Part shown: piece after piece, positions 35,918 to 46,663 of the stretch
Numbering within the stretch: position 1 is the stretch's first letter
How the letters are laid out: each line of letters begins with the position of its first letter
Assembly: GCA_958295465.1 (NCBI GenBank)
Contig: OY282353.1
Location: 5,447,001 to 5,511,000 of the forward strand
Reading direction: 5' to 3'
DNA from: an uncultured Gammaproteobacteria bacterium
GTDB taxonomy: Bacteria; Pseudomonadota; Gammaproteobacteria; HK1
DNA: 64,000 nucleotides
Program-made: the position numbers and the translations under genes
The notes under the pieces: generated by a model
What the model was told of the DNA's origin: nothing
The model's database searches: none
The model's input: the letters and a program-made list of their open reading frames with translations, nothing else

Positions 35918-36210
35918 GGTGGTGGCGACGGCGGCGATGCGACGCCGGGGCGGGCGATCGGCGGTGACCGGAGCCGAACGTCCGGGGCGATTTCATTCGA
36001 CTCGACTCGTGACCTGGAAGCGGACAGGCTCGGTATGCGGGTATGAAGAGGCCGTTTCCAGGATGCCCGCCGGCTTGATTCCATCGAACCGAGCCGCGTG
36101 CGCAATTCATTCCGCAGCGTGAAATCACCCTGCCGAACGTCCGGGCGCCGGTTTCGGCTTCGGCCGGCACCCGATAACATGCCTCCGCATCGCCGCCACG
36201 GGAGTCACCG
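35918..36210. other. Intergenic region with a possible inverted repeat
   Basis: About 290 bases. The sequence CGATTTCATTC near 35989 and GTGAAATCACCC near 36120, each beside a GAACGTCCGG block, look like arms of an imperfect inverted repeat. A GTGAAATCATCCTGCC match is also present near 716. No gene seen. Confidence 0.4.
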
Positions 36211-36951
36211 ATGTCCGCAGCCAATCCGAGGGTCCTGGTCTTCCAGCACATCGCGATCGAGCACCCTGGGGTGTTCCGGGACTTCCTGCATGAGGACGGC
36301 ATCGAATGGACCGCGGTCGAGCTCGACGAAGGCGAGCCGATCCCGGACCTCGGCGCCTACGACGCGCTGTGGGTCATGGGCGGTCCGATGGACGTCTGGG
36401 AGGACGACGCCTACCCGTGGCTGGAGCCCGAGCGCGTGGCGATCCGGGAGGCGGTCGTCGAACGGAAGACGCCGTTCTTCGGCTTCTGCCTCGGCCACCA
36501 GCTTCTCGCGCAGGCGCTCGGCGGCGAGGTCGGGCCGGCGGCCGAGCCCGAGATCGGCATCATGGAGGTGGAGCTGACGGAGGCGGGCCGCGCGAGCCCG
36601 ATCTTCGAAGGCCTGCCGGCGGTCCACTCCTGCCTTCAGTGGCATGGCGCGGAGGTATTGCGGGCGCCGCCCGGCGCGCAGACCCTCGCCGCGTCCCGGG
36701 CCTGCGCGGTGCAGGCGCTCGGCTACGCCGGCCACGCCTTCAGCATCCAGTACCACATCGAGATCACCGGCGACACGGTGCCCCAATGGGGCGAAGTTCC
36801 CGCCTACGAGCAGGCCCTGGAGCACGCGATGGGCGAGGGCGCCCTGGCCGCGTTCGAGGCCAGGGCGGCCGCCGGCATGGCCGACCTCAACCGTAGCGCG
36901 CGCTGCATCTACGACAACTTCATGCGGATCGTCCGCCAAGACAGGGCATGA
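36211..36951 (+). CDS. Class I glutamine amidotransferase-like protein
   Basis: 246 residues. The catalytic Cys lies in FFGFCLGHQLLAQALGG, and QYHIEI carries the His and Glu. WVMGGPMDVWED and SCLQWHG resemble the GuaA-N-like stand-alone amidotransferases (gamma-glutamyl hydrolysis of small glutamyl conjugates or peptides in some relatives). No synthetase domain or synthetase gene is adjacent, so it probably acts alone as a gamma-glutamyl hydrolase. ATG at 36211. Confidence 0.85.
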   Translation: MSAANPRVLVFQHIAIEHPGVFRDFLHEDGIEWTAVELDEGEPIPDLGAYDALWVMGGPMDVWEDDAYPWLEPERVAIREAVVERKTPFFGFCLGHQLLAQALGGEVGPAAEPEIGIMEVELTEAGRASPIFEGLPAVHSCLQWHGAEVLRAPPGAQTLAASRACAVQALGYAGHAFSIQYHIEITGDTVPQWGEVPAYEQALEHAMGEGALAAFEARAAAGMADLNRSARCIYDNFMRIVRQDRA

Positions 36952-37073
36952 CCGTCGCCATTCCCGATGGCGCGTCCGAAGGAGCCGTGCTTGTCCGCGC
37001 GGCAGGGGGTTCTCCGCGGCGGCGAATGAGGTTCGGGCGACCGGAGAGCAGGCGCAGCCTCACTGCGGCCGGG

Positions 37074-38291
37074 TCAGAACACCGTGCCGTCGCTGACCAC
37101 TTCGATCGGCGGTCCGCCGCCGGGGCGGCGCTCGGCCGCGATGCGGCGTCCCGCGCTCCAGGTGCCGCCTTCGAGCATCTTGACCAGGGGCGGAGGATCG
37201 GCGGCGAGCCCGAGGCGTTCCCATACCAGCGGCGCGAGCCGATCGAGCAGCGCCACGGTGAGGGCGCGCCACTCGACGACCAGCTCCGAATCGACCGCCA
37301 GCGGTGAGGCCGCCGCTCCGGGATCGCGCAACGCGAGGACCCCGAGGTCGACGAACAGCCCTCCGTTGCGGTATTCGGCGAGGCCGGTGAGTGCATCGAT
37401 CCCGGTGACCTCGACACCCGCCGCCGCCATCGGCTCGACGAGTGAGTACGTGAGCCATTGCGAGAGCTTGTGGAACGGAACGAGCCCGTGGGTGGCGCCG
37501 TCGCGCACCACGGCGGGATGACGCCACACGTCGCCGAGATTGATCCCGCCGAGGGCGATGCGGCCGGGCCAGATCGCCCCAAGGCCGTGGAGCACCGCGT
37601 GCAGTACGTCGGGGAGGGCCACCGACGTGCGGCCCGTGGTCAGGGAGTCGAACAGGTTGCCGGGGCGGGCCGGGGCGTTCCCGAACAACGCGGGATTCGC
37701 GCGGAGCGCATCCCCGAGCGCGTGCAGCAGCGCCACCCGCCCGTCGAGTCCGGCGAGCGGGTTCCCCGCATCGACCTGGAACGCCCGCGAGACCGTCTCT
37801 GCCGTCACCCGCATGAGCCCGCCGGCGTCGGCGCGAAGCGGCTGCCCGGGGTCGGACGACAATGCGCCGGAGGCGAACAGGTGCAGGCTGGCGACGCCGA
37901 GGCCCTCGGAGCGCGCAAGCTCCGAACCGGCACCGGGTTCCCTCCACCGCCAGGCCGATCCCGCGCCGGCATCGAGCAACACGCTGGTGACCGCGAGGTC
38001 GAATCGGATGCGTGCACGTTCGTGGCCGTCGATGCCTTCGAGCAGCGGCGTGATCCGATCGATGCCGCCGGCCTCGAAGTGCCGCCACCGGCTGTGAAAC
38101 GGGACGGCGAGCGACGGGTGGTTGCGTCGCACCTCGCCGGCGACGTAGTCGGCGGCATCGGCGAGCTTCTCCGCATCGAGCACGAAATGCGCAAGGTCAC
38201 CGCGCTCGCACGCGGCGAGCAGCTCGTGGCAGCGCTCGCGCACCGCTTCCGCGCCGAGGAGCATCGACGCCGCCGCGGGGTCAGCCCGCAT
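37074..38291 (-). CDS. DUF1688 family protein (URC4/Urg3-like, uracil catabolism)
   Basis: 405 residues matching the DUF1688 family. Examples are PLLEGIDGHERARIRFDLAVTSVLLDAGAG, GDVWRHPA and VPFHKLSQWLTYSL. Fungal URC4/Urg3 belongs to this family and is required for the URC pathway of uracil use; the reaction is not settled. The D-hydantoinase gene 5 kb away might serve pyrimidine breakdown too, but no other pathway gene is in the window. The first 25 codons are duplicated just upstream (38372-38488). Confidence 0.85.
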   Translation of the reverse strand: MRADPAAASMLLGAEAVRERCHELLAACERGDLAHFVLDAEKLADAADYVAGEVRRNHPSLAVPFHSRWRHFEAGGIDRITPLLEGIDGHERARIRFDLAVTSVLLDAGAGSAWRWREPGAGSELARSEGLGVASLHLFASGALSSDPGQPLRADAGGLMRVTAETVSRAFQVDAGNPLAGLDGRVALLHALGDALRANPALFGNAPARPGNLFDSLTTGRTSVALPDVLHAVLHGLGAIWPGRIALGGINLGDVWRHPAVVRDGATHGLVPFHKLSQWLTYSLVEPMAAAGVEVTGIDALTGLAEYRNGGLFVDLGVLALRDPGAAASPLAVDSELVVEWRALTVALLDRLAPLVWERLGLAADPPPLVKMLEGGTWSAGRRIAAERRPGGGPPIEVVSDGTVF

Positions 38292-38488
38292 CGCTCACCG
38301 CTCCACGACCACGGATATGCACGAGCCGGGAAACGGCCCCGAAAGTGGCCTGCACGATGGCATGGCATTCGGCGCCGAGGAGCATCGCCGCCGCGGGGTC
38401 GGCCCGCATCGCCTGCCGCTCCACGACCACGGATGGGCGCGAGCCGGGGAGCGGCCCCGAAAGTGGCCAGCAAGACGGCATGGCATCA
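38251..38488 (-). repeat. Tandem duplication of the DUF1688 5' end and leader
   Basis: Two units of about 121 bases start at 38251 and 38372. Both encode MRADPAAA then MLLGAE on the minus strand and then a shared leader (GGCCCCGAAAGTGGCC). The unit at 38251 is joined to the gene; the unit at 38372 is orphaned after about 15 codons. Confidence 0.85.
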
Positions 38489-39391
38489 GGCCGGAAAGTC
38501 GGCCCTCGGATCGAAGCGCATCGACTCCGCCATCGTCCGGTACAACGACTCCGCCTCCGGGGTATCGGCGGGAGGCACGACGATCTCCAGCGCGACGTAC
38601 TGATCGCCGTTCGGCCGGCCCGGAAGCCCACGCCCCTTCAGTCGCAGGGTTCGGCCGGCCCTGGAGCCGCGGGGGATCTTGAGTCCGACCTTGCCCCCGA
38701 GCGTCGGCACCGCGACCGTCGCTCCGAGGGCGGCTTCCCACGGCGCGACCGGGAGCGTGAGATGCACGTCGCGGCCCTCGGCCCTGAACAGCGGGTGCGC
38801 CGCGTAGGTGACGGTGAGATACAGATCGCCCGCCGGCCCGCCTCCCCTCCTGGCGGCGCCCTGCCCGCCCAGACGGATGCGCTGGCCTTCGGCAATGCCT
38901 CTGGGGATCTTCACGTTCAGCGCCCGGCCGTCGTGGAGGGTGATGGTGCGGGCCGCGCCGTGGTAGGCGTCCTCGAGCGGGATCTCGATCTTCGCACTCT
39001 GATCCCCGCCCCCGGTCCGCGCCGGCCCGCGCGCGCCGTGAAAGCCGCCGGGGCCGCGGCCCTGTCCGAACAGCGTCTCGAAGAAGTCGCTGAAGCCGGA
39101 GGCGCCGGAGGGCCCGCCGCCGAAGTCGAACTGCCGCTCCCAGCCCGGAGGCGGCCGGAACTCCTGGCCGTGCTTCCAGTCCTTGCCGAACCGATCGTAG
39201 GCGGCCCGCTTCTCGGGGTCCTTCAGGACCTCGTACGCCTCACCGATCTCCTTGAAGCGCGATTCGGCGTCCCCCTCCTTCGAGACGTCGGGATGGTACT
39301 TGCGGGCGAGACGCCGGTACGCGCGCTTGACGTCCTCCTGCGACGCGCCGCGCGCCACTCCGAGCGTTTCGTAGTAATCCTTGAACCGCAT
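38486..39391 (-). CDS. cbpA: CbpA-like J-domain co-chaperone
   Basis: 301 residues: J domain at 1-68 with the HPD motif, a Gly/Phe-rich linker, and the two DnaJ C-terminal substrate-binding domains without the zinc finger. This is the arrangement of CbpA (DnaJ type II). It stimulates DnaK and can bind DNA. It lies beside htpX and near groESL, a chaperone/protease neighbourhood. ATG at 39391. Confidence 0.9.
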   Translation of the reverse strand: MRFKDYYETLGVARGASQEDVKRAYRRLARKYHPDVSKEGDAESRFKEIGEAYEVLKDPEKRAAYDRFGKDWKHGQEFRPPPGWERQFDFGGGPSGASGFSDFFETLFGQGRGPGGFHGARGPARTGGGDQSAKIEIPLEDAYHGAARTITLHDGRALNVKIPRGIAEGQRIRLGGQGAARRGGGPAGDLYLTVTYAAHPLFRAEGRDVHLTLPVAPWEAALGATVAVPTLGGKVGLKIPRGSRAGRTLRLKGRGLPGRPNGDQYVALEIVVPPADTPEAESLYRTMAESMRFDPRADFPA

Positions 39392-39432
39392 CTCGCCACC
39401 CGGCTCCCTCGCATCTTCCGCCGGCCCGATCC

Positions 39433-40326
39433 TCAGGGCGCCGCCGCCTCCAACGCCGCGATACGGTTATCCAGCGGCGGATGGCTGCGGAACAGGTGGG
39501 CGAAACCGCCGCCGCCGGTACGCCCCGAGATGCCGAACGCGGCCATTTCGTTCGGCAGCTCCGGCTCCTCGCCGCCATTCGAGCGCAGCCGCCGGAGCGC
39601 CGCAATCATCTTGCCGCGTCCCGCCAGCGCCGCGCCGCCTTCGTCGGCCCGGTACTCCCGCCGGCGCGAGAACCACATCACGATGATCGAGGCGAGGACC
39701 GACAACACGACCTGCGCGACGATCACCGCGATGAAGTAGCCGGGGCCGTAACCGCGCGCATTCCGGAACACGACGCGGTCCACGACGTGGCCGACGACGC
39801 GCGAGAGCAGGATGACGAAGGTATTCACCACGCCCTGGATCAGGGTCAGGGTGACCATGTCGCCGTTCGCGACGTGGCTGACCTCGTGCCCGAGCACCGC
39901 CTCGGCCTCGTCGGCCGACATGTTGGCCAGCAGTCCCGTGCTCACCGCGACGAGCGCATTGTTGCGGTTCATGCCCGTCGCGAACGCGTTGATCTCGGGC
40001 GCATCGTAGACCGCCACCTCCGGCATCCTGATGCCGGCCTGGCGCGCCTGGCGCGCCACCGTGTCGAGCAGCCAGCGTTCGGTGCGGTTGCCCGGACGAT
40101 CGATGACCCGGGCGCCGGTCGACCGCTTCGCCATCCACTTCGAGATCGCGAGCGAGATGAACGAGCCGCCCATGCCGATCACCGCGGAGATGACGAGCAG
40201 CGCGGTCATGTCGATGCCCCCGCCCTGCGTCTCGAGCATCCCGTCCACGCCCAGGACGCGCAGCGAGACGTTCAGGATGAACAGGACGGCGAGGTTCGTT
40301 GCGACGAACAGCAGGATCCGGTTCAT
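39433..40326 (-). CDS. htpX: Membrane zinc metalloprotease HtpX
   Basis: 297 residues. The zinc-binding HEVSH lies in AVLGHEVSHVANGDM, and EYRADEGGA carries the Glu ligand. Four hydrophobic segments anchor it in the inner membrane. HtpX degrades misfolded membrane proteins with FtsH. The start MNRILLFVATNLAV matches the family. Upstream is the element copy 3. Confidence 0.95.
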   Translation of the reverse strand: MNRILLFVATNLAVLFILNVSLRVLGVDGMLETQGGGIDMTALLVISAVIGMGGSFISLAISKWMAKRSTGARVIDRPGNRTERWLLDTVARQARQAGIRMPEVAVYDAPEINAFATGMNRNNALVAVSTGLLANMSADEAEAVLGHEVSHVANGDMVTLTLIQGVVNTFVILLSRVVGHVVDRVVFRNARGYGPGYFIAVIVAQVVLSVLASIIVMWFSRRREYRADEGGAALAGRGKMIAALRRLRSNGGEEPELPNEMAAFGISGRTGGGGFAHLFRSHPPLDNRIAALEAAAP

Positions 40327-40434
40327 GACGTTCGAGCTCTCCGTGAAGCGGCGGCGGTTGCGGAGACCATGTTGCCCCGCTCATTCATTGTGGGGGCGCC
40401 TCCGGTGAGATTCCAGCGCAAGGACCCGTTGCCT

Positions 40435-40560
40435 GCCGACAATTCCCGCTCGCGTCCCGGACACGGTCGTGTCATCGGGCTTTCGCGGCCTTCCCTGCCG
40501 TCCGAGCGTCCCGTCCTGGTGGTGCAACGGACACCTTCGGGCCTGGCGGGAATTGCCGGC
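40435..40560 (-). mobile_element. Palindrome-ended 126-bp element, copy 3 (inverted)
   Basis: Termini GCCGACAATTCCCGC (40435-40449) and GCGGGAATTGCCGGC (40546-40560), one mismatch. The reverse complement aligns along its whole length with copy 1, including GATGACACGACCGTGTCCGGGACGC near the end. Confidence 0.8.
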
Positions 40561-40707
40561 CTCCCCGCCGGGAGCATCGGCATCGGCATCGGCCGCGCCC
40601 GGCGCCGTCCGGCAGGGCCTTGCCGCGGCTCCGGGCGCGGGACGTGCTCTCCCCTCGCCACGTCCGGCAGAGCCTTGCCACCCGTTCCGGCCTTGCACCG
40701 CCCGTGT

Positions 40708-40735
40708 CTTGAAAACCATCCCCCTATCCCCATAT
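40708..40735 (+). promoter_or_regulatory. Sigma-32 heat-shock promoter of groESL
   Basis: CTTGAAA at 40708-40714, a 13-base spacer, then CCCCATAT at 40728-40735. This matches the sigma-32 (RpoH) consensus CTTGAAA-N13-CCCCATnT. The groES start is about 105 bases downstream. No CIRCE element is seen. Confidence 0.9.
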
Positions 40736-40842
40736 TGCCACCGCCTGACGGGGGGAGCCGCCGGCTCCCGTCGTTCGATCGGGGACACATGGCCGATTCG
40801 AATTCCGATTCCGGCCGGCAACCTATGGGAGATTTCACAGCA

Positions 40843-41151
40843 ATGGCAAAGAAGGCGAAGCAGAAGATCCGCCCCTTGCACGACCGCGTGATCGTGGAGC
40901 GCGAGGAGGAGGAACGCACGTCGGCGGGCGGGATCGTGATCCCGGACACCGCCACCGAGAAGCCGATCCGCGGCAAGGTCGTGGCCACCGGCAAGGGGAA
41001 GATCCTGGACGACGGCTCGGTGCGCCCGCTCGACGTGAAGGCCGGTGACAAGGTGCTGTTCGGCAAGTACTCCGGAACCGAGATCAAGATCGACGGTGAT
41101 GAGCTTCTCGTGATGCGCGAGGACGACCTCATGGCCGTCATCGAAGGCTGA
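40843..41151 (+). CDS. groES: Co-chaperonin GroES
   Basis: 102 residues with the GroES core: IRPLHDRVIVER, TAGGIVIPDTA-like (here TSAGGIVIPDTA), VKAGDKVLFGKYSGTE and MREDDLMAVIE. It caps GroEL rings. The N-terminal MAKKAKQK is a small extension over the usual MxIRPLHDR. ATG at 40843 lies 12 bases after GGGAGA; an in-frame ATG at 40825 is possible. groEL follows after 41 bases. Confidence 0.95.
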   Translation: MAKKAKQKIRPLHDRVIVEREEEERTSAGGIVIPDTATEKPIRGKVVATGKGKILDDGSVRPLDVKAGDKVLFGKYSGTEIKIDGDELLVMREDDLMAVIEG

Positions 41152-41192
41152 CCCGCGGGCAGCGCTTCGACACTGCAACAGAGGACACGAAC

Positions 41193-42830
<1,638 letters not shown>

Positions 42831-42856
42831 GACGCCCGTGCCTGGTCGAGCAGTCT

Positions 42857-42890
42857 CGAAAGCCCCGCTCCGGCGGGGCTTTCGTTTTCC
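42857..42890 (+). terminator. Rho-independent terminator after groEL
   Basis: Stem AAAGCCCCGC (42859-42868), loop TCCG, complement GCGGGGCTTT (42873-42882), then CGTTTTCC. Confidence 0.9.
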
Positions 42891-43005
42891 TGCTTTCCGA
42901 TCCGTGAGTGGTTGACGACTGCTTCGGCAGGCGCTCATCCCGCTGGCGCGAGACATGTGGGCGGGACGGAACGCGCCGTTCCCAGGCTCCGCCGCTCCGC
43001 GGTGT

Positions 43006-44370
43006 TCAGCGTTTGCGCGGGCGCCGCCAGTTCCCGAAGAATTTCTGCGGCGCCCGGGCCACCGTCAGGGCATCGGGCGGCGTATCCTTCCCGATGGTCG
43101 AGCCCGCCCCGATCGTCGCGCCGGCGTGGACGGTGAGCGGCGCGACCAGCATCACCCCCGATCCGATGAAGACGTTGTCCCCGATCACCGTCGTGTGCTT
43201 GTTCGTCCCGTCGTAGTTGCAGGTGACGACCCCCGCGCCCACGTTGACGTCGCGACCGACCCGGCTGTCCCCGATGTAGGTGAGATGGTTCGCCTTCGAG
43301 CCTTCGCCAAGGGTCGCGTTCTTGACCTCGACGAAGTTCCCGACGTGCACGCCGCGCGCGAGCTGTGCATCGGGACGCAGCCGCGCGAACGGACCGACCA
43401 GGCACCCGACCCCGACGTGCGCTCCTTCGATGACGCAGTGGGCGCGGATCTCGGTATCCGGCTCGATCACCGTGTCCATGATCACGCAGCCCGGACCGAT
43501 GCTCACCCGATCGCCGAGGACGACGTCGCCTTCGAGCACGACGTTCACGTCGATGAAGACGTCCCTCCCGGTGCGCACGCGGCCCCGGACGTCGATCCTG
43601 GCGGGGTCGGCAAGGCTCGCCCCTTCGCGCATGAGGGTTTCGGCGAGACGCCGCTGGTGGAACCGTTCAAGCACCGTGAGCTGCACCCGGTCGTTGACCC
43701 CGAGCACCTCCTCGATCGCCTCCGGCGGCACGGTGCGGACCGACGCCCCCTCCTCGACCGCGCGGGCGACGACGCCGGTGAGGTAGTACTCGCCCTGCGC
43801 GTTGTCGCGGCTCAATCCCCGGAGCCAACCCCGCAGCTTCCCGGCGCGAGCGGCGAGGATCCCGGTGTTGATCTCCGCAATGGCGCGCTGCTCGTCGCTC
43901 GCATCTCCTTCTTCGACGATGCCGAGAACGTGCCCGTCCGTGTCGCGGACGATCCGGCCGTATCCGCCCGGATCGTCCACCGCCGCGGTAATGAGCGCGA
44001 TGCCGCTGCCGCCGGCCAGGGTCGCGGTCTCGTGCAGCGTGGCGGGATTGACCAGCGGCACGTCACCGTAGAGGACCAGCACCGTCGCATCGTCGGGAAT
44101 GCCGGGCATGGCCTGCGCGACGGCGTGACCGGTGCCGAGCTGCTCGCGCTGCTCCACCCATTCGATGTCGGCCGCGGTCATGGCTTCCCGCACGGCCCCG
44201 CCACCGTGCCCGTACACGACGTGCACGCGCGCCGTGCCGAGCCCGCCGGCCGCGTCGATGACGTGTGACAGGAGCGGACGCCCGGCGAGAAGATGCAGGA
44301 CCTTCGGCAGGTCCGAGCGCATGCGCTTCCCCTGACCCGCCGCGAGAACGACCACGTGCAGCGGCGTCAT
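43006..44370 (-). CDS. glmU: Bifunctional N-acetylglucosamine-1-phosphate uridyltransferase / glucosamine-1-phosphate acetyltransferase
   Basis: 454 residues. The uridyltransferase motif LAAGQGKRMRSDLPK lies at about 9-23, and the C-terminal half shows hexapeptide repeats of a left-handed beta helix with NFVEVKNA, YIGDSRVG and CNYDG. It makes UDP-N-acetylglucosamine for peptidoglycan and LPS. ATG at 44370. It is convergent with groESL across the terminator. Confidence 0.97.
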   Translation of the reverse strand: MTPLHVVVLAAGQGKRMRSDLPKVLHLLAGRPLLSHVIDAAGGLGTARVHVVYGHGGGAVREAMTAADIEWVEQREQLGTGHAVAQAMPGIPDDATVLVLYGDVPLVNPATLHETATLAGGSGIALITAAVDDPGGYGRIVRDTDGHVLGIVEEGDASDEQRAIAEINTGILAARAGKLRGWLRGLSRDNAQGEYYLTGVVARAVEEGASVRTVPPEAIEEVLGVNDRVQLTVLERFHQRRLAETLMREGASLADPARIDVRGRVRTGRDVFIDVNVVLEGDVVLGDRVSIGPGCVIMDTVIEPDTEIRAHCVIEGAHVGVGCLVGPFARLRPDAQLARGVHVGNFVEVKNATLGEGSKANHLTYIGDSRVGRDVNVGAGVVTCNYDGTNKHTTVIGDNVFIGSGVMLVAPLTVHAGATIGAGSTIGKDTPPDALTVARAPQKFFGNWRRPRKR

Positions 44371-44685
44371 GCCGGGTGAGCCCCGGTTCCGTGTCTCATT
44401 GAAGACATGTCTTCTTCGTTGTCCGGCGGCCCGAAGATGCTTCCCAATCCGGCATAGCTGGAACCAAATCCCGATTGGCGAACAAGTTTTCGTCGTTTTG
44501 TCGAAGAGGCGACAGTTCGTCGACAATGCCTGATAGTGGGTGGAGTCGACCCGATTTCGTGGACACCCGACCCTTCGGGGAGGAGGTATCCACCATGCCG
44601 AAATCGAGACCGCCCCCCGTTTCCACGGAGACTACCCCCCCTTGTACACGAGCACTCGCACGATGCGCCTCGCAACGCCACGCGA
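44371..44685. other. Intergenic region, possible mobile element remnant
   Basis: About 315 bases, more AT-rich than the surroundings. It should contain the glmU promoter. The part from 44400 to 44600 reads open on the minus strand for 76 codons, but I cannot tie it to a family. Confidence 0.4.
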
Positions 44686-45003
44686 TCGTCGATCAGGGAG
44701 CTGGTGCGCCAGCGGATCGCCCGTGCCCTGTTCCACGAATACGGGATCTCCGTGGACGACATGGAGGCGGACTTCCCGGCTCTGGTCGCGGGCCGGCGGC
44801 GGGTGGATCTCGCGATCTTCACCCCGGGCGAGGCGCGCACCCCCGAGAACCTCCAGCGCGTCGTGGTCTGCCGCCCCGAGCCGAAGCAGAACAGACGCGG
44901 CGCGGTGAAGATGCGGGACTACGAGCAGGCCGCCAAGGCCCTCAACCGTGCCCGCAATGCGCTGTTCCGCAAAGTCCACGGCGCCGTGCCCGCCGCGGCG
45001 TGA
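44686..45003 (+). pseudogene. DNA methylase/HsdR N-terminal domain fragment
   Basis: Reads LVRQRIARALFHEYGISVDDM, then RRRVDLAIF, NLQRVVVCRPEP and MRDYEQAAK. This pattern is found in the HSDR_N-like N-terminal domain of large N6-adenine DNA methylases. The methylase body is missing and the frame ends after about 105 codons with unrelated residues. A remnant at the left edge of the defence island. Confidence 0.65.
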
Positions 45004-45774
45004 CCCCCCGGCGGATGTGCCTCCGCTCGCCCCAGGCCCGGGAACTCCGTCCTTGCGGCGGCGCGTCCAAGCCGCCATGCCGACCAAATCGAACGAGGCT
45101 CCAGCGCCCCTTGCGGCTCGTGCGCCATGCCCTCGTTCATGCTCCCTTTCTCATTGGACATTACAGGCGCAGTCTTGTCCAACGAGACATGCGCCTGGAG
45201 GGAGGATGTGAATCCAGCGAGAAGTGAGCCTGCGAGGGCGGTCTGAATGGCCACCAGGGGGGCGCAGCCCGGGTCCGCCATGAATAGCAGGTCGCTTGAG
45301 ATCAGGCAATACGTTTCGGCGTACCTTCGGGTGCGGAAGCATCCCGATACTCGATACCCCCGAGCGCTTCCCCAAGCCCGGCATCACCTTCGGGCCGCTC
45401 GACGCCACCGCCCACCCCGCCAGCGACTTCGATGCCGTCCAGGCCCGCGACGTGTTATTCCATCCATCGGGTGAGCCCGGGGCGTCGCCGCCTGATCCCC
45501 GCTTCCCGCCGCGCTGCCCGCCCGGCGCCGCGGCGCCAGGCACACCACTCGCTCGAACACCGGCGACACGCTCACACGTCGCGCTCCCCACAGACTCGTC
45601 TTCGTATTGGAAAAGGCTGGCGCCGGACGCATCGACGGCGATTCCCGCCAACGTCCCGGACACGGTCGTGTCATCCCTTGGCCGTCACCGACAGGATCGC
45701 GTACCGTGGATCATCCCGCGCAGACAGGGACGGGCGCATGGAGCCTTCCGCGCAGGGCTGGACGTAGCGGGCCG
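45004..45774. other. Gene-poor stretch with a partial palindrome-ended element
   Basis: About 770 bases. Bases 45640-45676 (ATTCCCGCCAACGTCCCGGA, then CACGGTCGTGTCATC) match one end of the 124-bp element. Open frames here are proline/arginine-rich and unconvincing. No promoter or RNA gene recognised. Confidence 0.55.
45640..45676 (+). mobile_element. Palindrome-ended element, partial copy 4
   Basis: Carries one terminus (ATTCCCGCC) and the adjoining ACGTCCCGGACACGGTCGTG block of the element; the other terminus is not found, so the copy is truncated. Confidence 0.6.
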
Positions 45775-46185
45775 ATGACCGGCACCACCGAGGCGTTCTC
45801 CCGCGTCAGGATCGACGCCCTGCTCGCCGACGCCGGATGGAACCTGGCCGACGGCGTGAGCGTCCTGTTCGAACACGCGCTGCCGGACGGCTCGCGCGCC
45901 GACTACGTGCTCTGCAGCCGCGCCGGGCGGCCCATGGCCGTCGTCGAGGCCAAGCGCGCGAGCGTCCCGCCGCTCACCGCACAGGACCAGGGCATCCATT
46001 ACGCAACGCTGCTCGACGTCCCCTTCGTCTTCCTCTCGAACGGCGAGGAGGTGCGCTTCCTGGACCGCGGCCGGGACGCCCACGCCCGCGAAATCGCCAC
46101 CTTCTATTCCCAGGAGGATCTGGAACGCATAGTCCGGCCGGTATTGATTGATCGCACGCGCCATCTCCATCTCCTTCGTCAGTGA
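45775..46185 (+). pseudogene. Type I restriction enzyme R subunit (HsdR), N-terminal fragment
   Basis: The first 115 residues match EcoEI-type HsdR: DALLADAGW, ADYVLCSRAGRPMAVVEAKR (the D...ExK nuclease core), VFLSNGEEVRFLDR and ATFYSQEDLER. At about 46125 the similarity stops; the last 20 codons are antisense to a HigA antitoxin start. The motor domain and about 650 residues are missing. hsdM and hsdS downstream are intact, so restriction has probably been lost while methylation may remain. Confidence 0.85.
46125..46170 (-). pseudogene. HigA-type antitoxin start, truncated
   Basis: From ATG 46170 (GAAGGAG just upstream) it reads MARAINQYRPDYA, the common opening of HigA antitoxins. The helix-turn-helix is absent because the frame meets the HsdR fragment near 46125. 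It follows the HigB-like gene with the usual spacing. Confidence 0.7.
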
Positions 46186-46508
46186 TAGTCGATCACTTCG
46201 ACGATCACGATCGCGGTCATCTGCTCGGCGTTGACCCCTCCGTCCTCCACGCGCAGAAGCGGCGCGTGATCGAGCTCGAAGACGAGCCGATACGGATGAA
46301 CGAGGTCCACCGCGTATTGGTCGTGCCGGTCGCCACGAAGCCGGTGTACCCGCTCCGGCCGCGAAGTCGGCACCAACGCCAGATTTCGGGCCGCCCGCAG
46401 AACCGCGAGCCGAATCATGATCACCTTCGCCATCCGCGCCCCGTAAGCCCGCTTGAGAGCGACCGCCGAGTTGAAGGTCTTCTCGAGCTTGCGGGTTCGG
46501 AACGCGAT
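46179..46508 (-). pseudogene. HigB/RelE-type toxin, probably without its start
   Basis: The frame reads FRTRKLEKTFNSAVALKRAYG, then ARNLALVP, HRLRGDRHDQYAVDLVHPYRLVFE and AIVIVEVIDYH, covering nearly a whole HigB/RelE toxin. No ATG or GTG is found in frame before FRTRKLEK; translation from an internal ATG at 46433 would drop the first 25 residues. Its antitoxin is cut. Probably inactive. Confidence 0.7.
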
Positions 46509-46663
46509 GTTGTCCCCACTGTACTGCCGGGATAGTCTCCGGCGCTATCCGGTCGATCCTCGGGCCACGGCTCGAAGGGCGGCTCGGCCTGGTCGCGAGA
46601 TCTAGTCGGCCGATCGGGCCGGGCTACGGTCGGGGTTCCCGCGAAAGCCAGGACAGGATTCGG

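Larger units (their letters stand above)
40327..40842. other. Intergenic region between htpX and groESL
   Basis: About 515 bases between divergent genes. It holds a palindrome-ended element (40435-40560), a sigma-32 promoter (40708-40735) and a GGGAGCCGCCGGCTCCC hairpin near 40753-40770 in the groES leader. No gene seen. Confidence 0.7.

Noticed and set aside
35976..36144. A long imperfect inverted repeat with GAACGTCCGG and TGAAATC arms.
   Set aside because: The arms contain mismatches and a shift in block order. I could not show that they pair better than chance.
44396..44626. A 76-codon minus-strand frame upstream of glmU as an insertion sequence remnant.
   Set aside because: No transposase motif or inverted ends could be recognised, so only a note on the intergenic region is kept.
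45296..45778. A plus-strand 160-codon frame between the methylase and HsdR fragments.
   Set aside because: Its composition is Pro/Arg/Ala-rich, it crosses the partial palindrome-ended element, and no motif or ribosome site supports it.
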